From Taxillus chinensis (Eukaryota; Streptophyta; Magnoliopsida; Santalales; Loranthaceae): DNA of 64,000 nt. Under the pieces are notes generated by a model, which had not been told where the DNA came from, made no database searches, and saw only the letters and a program-made list of their open reading frames with translations. The stretch is from assembly GCA_023512835.1 (NCBI GenBank), contig CM042089.1, positions 51,235,004 to 51,299,003 of the forward strand. Direction: 5' to 3'. Positions 55,482-64,000 of this stretch are shown piece by piece; position 1 is the first letter of the stretch; every line of letters starts with the position of its first letter. The translations under genes were made by a program, and so were the position numbers.

Positions 55482-55810
55482 ATGAATTCCCCCGACAATC
55501 GCTTCTTCTCTAACCCCAATTGTTAATGCTTCAACCTCACAGCTATCCCCATCCTTATCTCCTCCCGATCTTCCCTTTAGACCCGTGTCTAATATCCCCT
55601 CATGGTTAAGATGGAAGACACGTAGGAAAAATAAGCTTATCGCACGTCTTTTCCGTTCACCCAATACAAGAAGTAAATCTTATTCAAAAACTCTCAAGGC
55701 ATATAACCTAGTTAGTGCACAACTCAAGGCTTATGATGCATGGGATCGAAATAGGATATGGAACGCAATAGAAGTGGGAACCCAAATTAATATTCAACCC
55801 CACAAGCACG
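55482..55810 (+). pseudogene. LTR leader ORF, 5' LTR copy
   Basis: MNSPDNR start; the main part reads PSWLRWKTRRKNKLIARLFR, SPNTRSKSYSKTLKAYNLVS, AQLKAYDAWDRN. Basic, no known domain. Before a GT (55811) the frame ends in NPTS-like codons; an AG follows at 55950-55951, so this could be an exon. Frameshifted versus the 3' copy by single bases. Confidence 0.45.
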
Positions 55811-55841
55811 GTATGCCTATTAAAAGATATAAGTTAAAGTA

Positions 55842-55842
<1 letters not shown>

Positions 55843-55880
<38 letters not shown>
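55843..55880. repeat. (TA)n microsatellite
   Basis: Pure TA run in the 5' LTR, matched in the 3' LTR at about 62201-62238. Confidence 0.97.
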
Positions 55881-55884
<4 letters not shown>

Positions 55885-56885
55885 GAGATATGTGTGATAT
55901 TGAACTTTTCAAGCATTAATGCTAATTTAGTGTTTTGATATTTTTTTTAAGGTTTAGAACGCGGAGAACGACAAGCGGATAGTAAGGGTTTTTTCTTTTC
56001 TTTTATTCTTACTTTTCTCTTCCTCTTTATCTTGTTTTATTTGGAATTATTATTGTAAGAGTTTTATGTTTCTTATTCCATTTTATTGTTGAGAAGATTA
56101 GATTAGTCTCTTTTTAATCTCTCTTGGTAATCTATGCTATTGATTGGGGTAGATAACCATTTTGATATTCGTGGTTATCCTTGTTAACCTTGAATGTTTT
56201 ATTGGAATTCTATAATATGCCTCATGTTATGTATGTTAAAGTTGTTATAACCTCTTATGTTTAGACAAAGTAAGTTTATAATGGGTGGTTCCAGAAGACC
56301 TCCAATGCATTGGGTAAAGAACATCACTGGAGAGTGTCAATCCAGCTAATAATATGTTACGTTATGTTATGATACGGTATCCGGGTGGTTAACCTAGGTC
56401 ATGATGTTATGATACGATTTCAAACATAATCTTCCATGTTATGATTTTCTTGTGAAATGTTGATCATGTATGATGTGTGAATATTATATTTCCTATGTTC
56501 GATATCTTCATGATTTTTCCTTACCCACTTATGTTTACCCTTACCGGGCTATTTGAGCTCACCCTTTTTTATGATTTCTTTTCCAACCCCAGGTAATTAA
56601 GGGATGGAGAAACTAGGATAAGGAGTCGAGAAGTGCTTGGAAATAAAAGTTGTGTGAAAATTTAAAGATTTATTAAGTTGTTTGCTCGTGTGCTTTGTTA
56701 TGTAATAATGGGTTATGGATACTTAGTCTCTAAACCCCTAAACCTTAAAGATCTTGGATTAAATTTGTAATAATGAATGGTTTGTTTGATTAATTAAGTA
56801 ATAGTTTGAAATTGATATAAAATTTGTATATTTAATTTCCGTAACGCACCCAGTTTGGAGGTTTCAAATTTGGGGGCGTTACGGT

Positions 56886-56897
56886 TGGTATCGGAGC
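56886..56897 (+). other. Family Z primer-binding site
   Basis: TGGTATCGGAGC right after the LTR; one base different from the initiator-Met site TGGTATCAGAGC. Confidence 0.85.
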
Positions 56898-59570
56898 GAG
56901 GTTTAGTATAGGTTAGAGACCGAGTCTTAGAAATATGAAGTGTGATACGTAAGTTGAAGGTCTTAGAATGATAATTTTGTATAAAGCATAGAAATAAAAG
57001 TATAAGCACGCTACAAGAAATCAAAATTAATAAAACTTTAAGTAAACGCATAAGATTATTGTTAGGAAATTATATTTCGTTTATTGATGGACTAACGGGT
57101 ATTTTGTGTATATATCTCGAAAGAAGCAGACATGGTGAAATTCTAGTAAATGACACGGTGAAAGGTATGTTATCAAGTCTTCAACGTGATTTTAGAACAA
57201 CACACTCGTGAAAGGTACGTCATTCGGCACGCTTACAAAAATAAAATAATAGTAGTGTATATCACACACAACCACAAATTATTTTTATTCAAGGAAATAT
57301 TACATAACGAAAATTACACCAACATTGCGATAATATAGAACGGATAGATTGTCATCGGAACGGTATGAAAATTGGACTAAATACTTCGTCCATGAAAAAT
57401 AAAAAACGTTACAAAAATAACAAGAAAGGTAAACAAGATCTTGACAAGGGAAAACATTTTTGTAGCGAAGGGAAGGAGTGGTTGTTTTGCCGGATTAAGC
57501 CCTGTCGTAAGAATAACACGTTCGTCGGAGAAATGATAGCAATCAAAACTAGTTCGTAAAGCGTTAGTTAGCAAGGAAATCAAGTCATCAAGGTTGAAAA
57601 GAACATCACCAAGCAAGTCTTCACATCAACATGGATTAGCCAAGTCGGTGATGCTAGATGAAGAACGGCGAAGCTGGTGTAGCCGAAAGGGTGCGGGACG
57701 ACGAAGCTGAAGATGCCTATAATGGAGAATATGTGGTGAGGGTTAAAAGTATGAACATGTGGTTGAAAAAAAAATAGAAAAGGAAAAGTAAAATAATAAT
57801 AATAATAGAATTTTAAATAATAAGGTGGAGATTCACGTTCACTTCAACAATAATTGCTAGCCCAAATCAATTATAGGCCTACCGAATTCGGGTATATGTA
57901 ATTAGGCTCGAACCAGCTCGGATAACAAGCGAGCCTCGTAAGTGGCAAATCATCAACCACTACTCCAGCAGGAAACGCATATGAACCGAACCAAGACGTT
58001 CGAATCTTCAAACAAGGTGACACCATTAGGCCACCTCCCAAGCAAGATACAAGTAAGTAGCCCGATTTAACGTAAGGACTATAATGCCCGGTTAGAGAAG
58101 CAAATAAATGATGACCCCTTAATTTAAATTATGAAATATCACTATTATCACATGTTATGTTTAACTTATGTTACCATTTTAAGTTTAAGTTACCCTTATA
58201 TTTTTTTATATACCACGGTTATTTTATTTTTGATATATATTCCTTTCTTTAATGCCCAAGTAAATACCTATCATTTTGTTCCATGCTTTAAGTTAAGAAT
58301 CCTAACTTCAATATTGCGGCACGCTGAAGCTACATAGGTATAGATTTACGCACGTTAACGTTATATCATGCATGCCTTATACAAGACGCCAAAGGCACTC
58401 ACCCATGCTCTTGCTATATGTAGAAGTTAATGCTCCCATGCTTCTAAGACACGGTCAAGTTATCTTTTAGCTTGCTTTTTCTTACATGCTAAGTTTACCC
58501 ACCCCAACGAATAGCACTATAAATGGAAGTATGCGCCATTTCCATAGTTCAGACCTAGACAACAATTTCTATTTAGTTGAAAAATGGCTTCCTACTATAA
58601 ACTACCGCGAAACTCAAGGTTCCAACGAGTTGGTGTTCTTGGAGGAAAAACCATTGGGAAGAAAGAGTGTTATAAGATCGCAACCATAGAACTCGGTAGG
58701 AACTTGTCTTAAAGGGTTAGACGTTGTCCGCAATTGCGAAATTATTGGACTTCTGGCCTTTTGTCTCAAGTCGTTCGCTCACGGGAGGACATATATTTAC
58801 ACATTCGAGCATGGAAACGCAATCTCGAACTCCAAGAACGAAAGGAAGAAGTCGCCGGACTCTCGATTGCTTCATTATACTTCCTGAGACCTTGGAGCTA
58901 TGGAGGAATTCATGGAAATCGTCACTGGGCTCAACTAGGTATCCATGATAAACCCATGGGCTTACTTAATATAGGTGGATTTTTCGACCCTTTATAGCCC
59001 AAATCGATATCGCCATGAAGAAGGTTTCATTAAACCATCACAAAAGAAGATCATCATCGTAGCGGCAGCGCAAGGATCTATTAAGGAAAATGGAGGCATA
59101 TAAGCCAACACGTGAAGGTCTATTCCAAAGGACCTTTGGGAAGTCAAGTTGGATCATCGAATCTAGACAACATCTAGAAAACGCTTAGCTCCATCATAAT
59201 TTGAAATCAATGGTGTATTTTATTTCACGTATTTTATTTTGTTTTAAATAAATTATGCTTTTAACCCTATGTCATCATAGACCCTAGAGTTTTTAAGAGT
59301 GATATCATAAAAAATAATAAATGAAAAGTAATAATATTGATGATAATGTCTAGGACACGTTTTATAATGTGAAACCGCAAATCTTAGTCAATATTTTATA
59401 TCTATAGGAAGTGATTGATATGATTTTGATTGATGATAGAACAAGTCTATTTTGACATTTGAGAACCTATATCGATTATAATATCATTATCATTAGCGTA
59501 CTCTAAGCAAGTGCTATATATAAAATATAAAACAGAAGGAGAAGATAATCTTTAGGAAGCGGGCAACGAT

Positions 59571-59854
59571 ATGGCATCATCCAACTCTCATGTGTATATA
59601 CTCGAATCTAGCACCACGCGAGATGAAGATCGACGAAGGGTGCGGGCTGAGATTACAAGACTACTCTTTACCTAGATGAACCGACCCCGTAATCATTGGC
59701 TACTATTAGAGCAAACAAGGATGAGGGAAAAGGCTAATCTCATCCGTGCGGCCACTTGGCAATGTTAGGAGAAGGACAATGTGGCTCGCGCGAAGCTCGC
59801 TTAACCCTCAGGGTTTATGCGGATACAATTCATGAAATATTGAATAGGCCGTAG
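59571..59854 (+). pseudogene. Internal copy of the U3 ORF, just upstream of the polypurine tract
   Basis: MASSNSHVYILESSTTRDED then RRRVRAEITRLLFT, a TAG, and LEQTRMREKANLIRAATWQC. Clearly related to the U3 frames (shared DEDRR, REK, IRA.T and a terminal FKR-like IQFMKY/ILRRP end), but more decayed. Suggests an ancient duplication that spread from internal region to LTR or the reverse. Confidence 0.5.
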
Positions 59855-59931
59855 AAAGTAATTATAATTTTCTCCTTGGGACCATGAGCTTTTGTGATAA
59901 CGAATACGAAATAATTTCGAGGACGAAATTT

Positions 59932-59948
59932 CTTTAAGGAGGGTAGGA
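59932..59948 (+). promoter_or_regulatory. Family Z polypurine tract
   Basis: CTTTAAGGAGGGTAGGA directly before the 3' LTR, preceded by CGAGGACGAAATTTC as in Tekay/Del-type elements. Confidence 0.9.
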
Positions 59949-60214
59949 TGTAAGACCCGAAAATTTTTAGCTATTTAAGTTCTTACTTAAAGAGTAATAA
60001 TAATAAAATAATAATAATGTTATTGTTAACAATAGTTAGAAAGGATATTTTAGATATTATCACGATAAAAATAAGCACCCAATATAGTCATTCAAATAGC
60101 ATGTGATAAGTAGCCGTTATGAATAGTATCCGTTTTGGACTTCCATAAATAGGTATGAGCATGAGATTTTATTTATAAGAAAGTATAGAAGTAAGAAGAA
60201 TAATAATAAGAGTT

Positions 60215-60494
60215 ATGGCATCAAGTTCTCAAGTACGCCATCCGAGAATAGTGTACGCAATGAAGATCGGCAGCAATACGACTTAAGTTACAAAGCTATG
60301 CTTTTATAGATGAGCTAAATGCTCGTGTCCAATGGCTGCAATATAATGCAACGAGATACAGGGAGAAGTTTGAGGTTATTCGTGCGACAACCACGACAAT
60401 GTTAGCCGAAGGGTTATGCGGCTCTCTTGCCGAAGCACAACACGTCTTACGCACATACGCTAATATAATTCAAGAAATTTTACGAAGGCCATAG
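60215..60494 (+). pseudogene. U3-encoded small ORF, 3' LTR copy
   Basis: Starts at ATG 60215. Across small frameshifts one follows MASSSQV, CPMAAI/VQWLQYNATRYREKFEV, IRATTTTMLAEGLCGSLAEA, QHVLRTYANIIQEILRRP and a TAG at 60492-60494. The sequence downstream of 60320 is open in one frame for 58 codons. Helical, charged; no family recognised. Confidence 0.55.
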
Positions 60495-61837
60495 AATATG
60501 ATATTAATGTTTATGTTTAGGATTATAATATTTTATGTTATAATGTTATCTTACTTTATTGTTTATTGATTATGCAATTATATTATTTTATCCGATAAAT
60601 ATTAAATATGTTATAAAAAAATTAATAATAAAAATAATTTCTTATATGTCATAAAAAATTTTAGATGCTATATATTATGTCATTTAGTTTCTTAAACCAA
60701 ATTACTATGGGTAGGTAAGTATTACAAGCCTTAACTTTACCAAAAGTATAAAACATAGGTAAGGCCCAAAAAATTTGAATGAGGCAGATTCGGAGGTCCC
60801 ATTCAAAAATTCATAACTTGAGTTATATAGATCCAATTGACATAAAACCAAATCCCATTTGTTCATTTATGACTTAGCTAAAACGTGTAAAAATTTCAGA
60901 ATTTAATATGAAGCCAATCAATTCCAGAATTTAAAATACTACACATAGGTTTAGTATGAACGGGTAAACATTTTAGTATGACCTTAAAATTCAATAACTT
61001 TTGTTATACATATTCAAAAAATTATAAAATTGATACCCATTTGTAGATATTTGAGTTAGTAATGCAATACAATTGGCCATTTGTCAAAAACTACAAAATT
61101 AAAAAACGTTATAATTGAATTAGTAGGGAGTACACCAATGTGGACTTTTGATGCCAAAGGAACCTTCTAGGTTGAAAAGTCTTAAAACATTTTTTAAATG
61201 GTATGAGAAGATACCCACGTTTTAAGAGAGGATAATAGGAATAAAATAAAAGTATTTTATATATTTTACATAATTTAATTTGATGCCAAAGTCAAATTCA
61301 TACACTACTTTCACACTACACACCTACCACCATCCTTGCCTATATAAGGAGTGTCTTGCCTCTCCTCTTAAGCACAAATCCCTCAAGCCACACCACGAAA
61401 TTTCCCTCTCAAAAACACTCCCTTAAGCCCTCTTAACATCCCAAATACTCTACTCAAATCCTCTTTTGCTTTTGGTACTTACCAAGCGTCAAGTTCTACG
61501 AAAGGTAATACTTAAGATTTTTGAAATTTTTAAGTCGCTTCTTATTTATTATGTAGATCTATATGGTTGGTTTTACCACCTCATATATACTATATTCATG
61601 GTTGGTTTTACCACCTTACATATGTTATTTATATGATTAGTTGTACCACCTCGTATATACATACATGGTTGGCCTTGCCACCTCATATACATACCTGTGT
61701 AATTATTTTAAATTATAGTATTTTATCATAGCGTTGTCATTCTATAATTCAAGTGAAAAGATGAGAATATTAACTTATGTTTTTATTTTTATTTTAAGGT
61801 TCTAGATATCGGAAGATTGTAAGGAACGACTTCCAAA

Positions 61838-62169
61838 ATGAATTCCCCCGACAATCGGCCTTCTTCTTCTGAACCCCAATTGTTAATGCTTCAACCTCAC
61901 AGTTATCCCCATCCTTATCTCCTCCTGATCTTCCCTTTAGACCCGTGTCTAATATCCCCTCATGGTTAAGATGGAAGACACGTAGGAAAAATAAGCTTAT
62001 CGCACGTCTTTTCCGTTCACCCAATACAAGAAGTAAATCTTATTCAAAAACTCTCAAGGCATATAACCTAGTTAGTGCACAACTCAAGGCTTATGATGCA
62101 TGGGATCGAAATAGATATGGAACGGCAATAGAGTGGGAACCCAAATTAATATTCAACCCCACAAGCACG
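61838..62169 (+). pseudogene. LTR leader ORF, 3' LTR copy
   Basis: MNSPDNRPSSSEPQLLMLQP start, then after a frameshift the same PSWLRWKTRRKNKLIARLFR block as in the 5' LTR and a YGTAIEWEPKLIFNP end before a GT at 62170. Lys/Arg-rich. Conserved between both LTRs as expected of a young element; whether it is ever translated is unknown. Confidence 0.5.
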
Positions 62170-62200
62170 GTATGCCTATTAAAAGATATAAGTTAAAGTA

Positions 62201-62238
<38 letters not shown>
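62201..62238. repeat. (TA)n microsatellite
   Basis: TA run of the 3' LTR. Confidence 0.97.
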
Positions 62239-62241
<3 letters not shown>

Positions 62242-63241
62242 GGAGATATGTGTGATATTGAACTTTTCAAGCATTAATGCTAATTTAGTGTTTTGATATT
62301 TTTTTTTAAGGTTTAGAACGCGGAGAACGACAAGCGGATAGTAAGGGTTTTTCTTTTCTTTATTCTTACTTTTCTCTTCCTCTTTATCTTGTTTTATTTG
62401 GAATTATTATTGTAAGAGTTTTATGTTTTATTCCATTTTATTGTTGAGAAGATTAGATTAGTCTCTTTTTAATCTCTCTTGGTAATCTATCTATTGATTG
62501 GGGTAGATAACCATTTTGATATTCGTGGTTATCCTTGTTAACCTTGAATGTTTTATTGGAATTCTATAATATGCCTCATGTTATGTATGTTAAAGTTGTT
62601 ATAACCTCTTATGTTTAGACAAAGTAAGTTTATAATGGGTGGTTCCAGGAAAGACCTCCAATGCATTGGGTAAAGAACATCACTTGGAGAGTGTCAATCC
62701 AACTGATAATAGTTACGTTATGTTATGATACGGTATCTGGGTGGTTAACCTAGGTCATGATGTTATGATACGATTTCAAACATAATCTTCCATGTTATGA
62801 TTTTCTTGTGAAATGTTGATCATGTATGATGTGTGAATATTATATTTCCTATGTTCGATATCTTCATGATTTTTCCTTACCCACTTATGTTTACCCTTCA
62901 TCGGGCTATTTGAGCTCACCCTTTTTTATGATTTCTTTTCCAACCCCAGGTAATGAAGGGATGGAGAAACTAGGATAAGGAGTCGAGAAGTGCTTGGAAA
63001 TAAAGTTGTGTGAAAATTTAAAGATTTATTAAGTTGTTTGCTCGTGTGCTTTGTTATGTAATAATGGGTTATGGATACTTAGTCTCTAAACCCCTAAACC
63101 TTAAAGATCTTGGATTGAAATTTGTAATAATGAATGGTTTGTTTGATTAATTAAGTAATAGTTTGAAATTGATATAAAATTTGTATATTTAATTTCCGCT
63201 AACGCACCCAGTTTGGAGGTTTCAAATTTGGGGGCGTTACA

Positions 63242-64000
63242 TTATTGGCCCACAATGGTTAGGGACACCTACACTTACATTAAGACTTGTGATAGATGCC
63301 AAAGGGTAGGTGGTTTATCTAGAAAGAATGAGATGCCCTTGACTGGTATTCTTTCAGTTAAAATTTTTGACATATGGGGCAAAGATTTCATGGGGCCATT
63401 CCCCATTTCTGATGGTTACTCATATATTTTGTTGGCTGTAGATTATGTGTCCAAATGGGTGGAGGCAATACCAACAAAAGTCAATGACGCGAGGGTGGTG
63501 ACTAAATTCCTCTCAAGGAATATCTTTAGCCACTTTGGGACACCAAGGGCTATAATTAGTGATGAGGGGAGTCACTTTTGCAACAAGTTGTTTGATAAGT
63601 TACTGATGAAATATGGGGTGAACCATAGGAGGTCCTTAGCTTACCACCCACAAGCTAATGGATAGGTTGAGGTGTCCAACAGAGAAATCAAGACCATTTT
63701 AGAGAAAACTATTGGAGGGAATAGGAAAGATTGGTCTCAAAGGCTTGATGAAGCCTTGTGGGCTTATAGGACTGCCTACAAAACCCCTATTGGGATGTCA
63801 CCCTACAGAATACTTTATGGGAAGGCATGTCACTTGCCAGTGGAATTAGAACACAAGGCTCTACGGGCCTTGAGGAAGCTTAACTTTGATCTAGATGAGA
63901 CTAAGCAACTGAGGTTGACCCAACTCATGGAGTTAGATGAGTTTCGAATGGAGGCCTATGAAAGTGCTAAACTTTATAAAGAAAGAACCAAGAAATGGCA
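63242..64000 (+). pseudogene. Athila-like integrase, catalytic core, running off the window
   Basis: Frame resumes after family Z with YWPTMVRDTYTYIKTCDRCQ (Cys-Cys half of the zinc finger), then EMPLTGILSVKIFDIWGKDF, MGPFPISDGY, DYVSKWVEAI, IISDEGSHFC and, after a TAG at 63663-63665, [14 protein letters not shown]. The catalytic Asp-Asp-Glu are in DFMGPF, SDEGSHF and EVSNRE. The C-terminal part [54 protein letters not shown] is typical of Athila/Tat integrase. Integrase inserts the cDNA into chromosomes. The element continues beyond 64000. Confidence 0.95.

Larger units (their letters stand above)
53594..56883 (+). repeat. 5' LTR of family Z
   Basis: Starts TGTAAGACCCGCAAAATTTT and ends TTGGGGGCGTTAC followed by G (terminal CA altered). 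Contains a U3 ORF remnant, TATA box at 54987-54994, a 4-unit GGTTGGTTTTACCACCT repeat (55212-55340), an ORF with intron-like flanks and a TA run (55843-55880). Confidence 0.96.
56884..59948 (+). other. Internal region of family Z
   Basis: 3.1 kb without RT, integrase or gag motifs; open frames such as 57365-57559 and 58734-58997 are short and unrecognised. The far 3' end (59571-59854) holds a diverged copy of the U3 ORF. Non-autonomous by this reading. Confidence 0.75.
53594..63241 (+). mobile_element. Family Z LTR retrotransposon, complete but non-coding internal region
   Basis: Two 3.3-kb direct LTRs (53594-56883 and 59949-63241), TSD TTATT (53589-53593 and 63242-63246), primer site, 3.1-kb internal region and polypurine tract. 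Excising it with one TSD restores the Athila integrase reading frame, strong proof of the boundaries. LTRs look nearly identical in substitutions, with mostly 1-bp indels, so this is the youngest large insertion. The TTCGAGGACGAAATTTC polypurine approach is typical of Tekay/Del chromoviruses, but gag and pol are absent, so it is a large non-autonomous derivative (LARD type). Confidence 0.96.
59949..63241 (+). repeat. 3' LTR of family Z
   Basis: Starts TGTAAGACCCGAAAATTTTT, ends GGGGGCGTTACA. TATA box at 61340-61347. Differs from the 5' LTR mainly by one-base gaps. Confidence 0.96.

Noticed and set aside
1..64000. Viral (caulimovirus-like) or organelle insertions.
   Set aside because: I saw no movement-protein, coat-protein or plastid/mitochondrial gene motif; the reverse transcriptase present is of the Athila retrotransposon type with matching LTR, tRNA-Asp primer site and integrase.

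Overview
This window is plant nuclear heterochromatin made almost entirely of LTR retrotransposons inserted into one another. I see no intact host gene, no RNA gene and no organelle or bacterial sequence. The lineages recognisable from protein motifs (Athila-like and Tat-like Ty3/Gypsy, a SIRE/Maximus-like Ty1/Copia element, chromovirus-style LTRs) point to an angiosperm. I cannot name the species. All coding sequence is broken by stops, frameshifts or insertions.

Left part (1-26405). The window opens inside an LTR of the commonest family here, called family A. Its LTRs begin TGTAA-GACCCG, end GGGGCGTGACA and run about 1.8-2.2 kb. This copy carries a solo LTR of its own family and sits in a related LTR (family B), which in turn interrupts the gag of a Tat-like element (4276-5628). 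Degraded Tat-like DNA, another solo family A LTR (6855-9049, TSD TCAAG) and a 132-bp tandem array follow. A non-coding family A element (11243-22816) comes next; it is split by a strange C/G-rich, homopolymer-laden element at 13245-19328. A family B LTR (22817 to about 26405) carries a 1.2-kb TRIM element.

Middle part (26406-47168). A 5'-truncated LTR of an Athila-like element is split by a 19.8-kb SIRE-like Copia element (27005-46777, TSD ATAAG). The Copia element has matching LTRs, an initiator-Met primer site, a decayed gag and only the last codons of pol. A non-coding family A element with its own nested solo Copia LTR lies where the rest of pol should be. Between the pol end and the 3' LTR is a long extra coding region whose C-terminal part resembles a Ulp1-type cysteine protease, with a candidate His-Asp-Gln-Cys set in one frame. 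It is interrupted by a solo Athila LTR (TSD ACGGG).

Right part (47169-64000). The Athila-like internal region has an Asp-tRNA primer site, gag, protease, RT, RNase H and integrase. It is split twice: by a solo family A LTR (49888-51666, TSD GCAAA) between protease and RT, and by a complete non-coding element (family Z, 53594-63241, TSD TTATT) with 3.3-kb near-identical LTRs inside the integrase zinc finger.

The nesting gives relative ages: Athila first, then Copia, then family A within Copia, then the solo Copia LTR within that. The most notable items are the Ulp1-like extra ORF, covarying hairpins and ACGT-core dyads in LTR promoters, copy-specific minisatellites at one LTR position, hidden ORFs in the family Z LTR, and the anomalous C/G-rich block, which may be an assembly fault.
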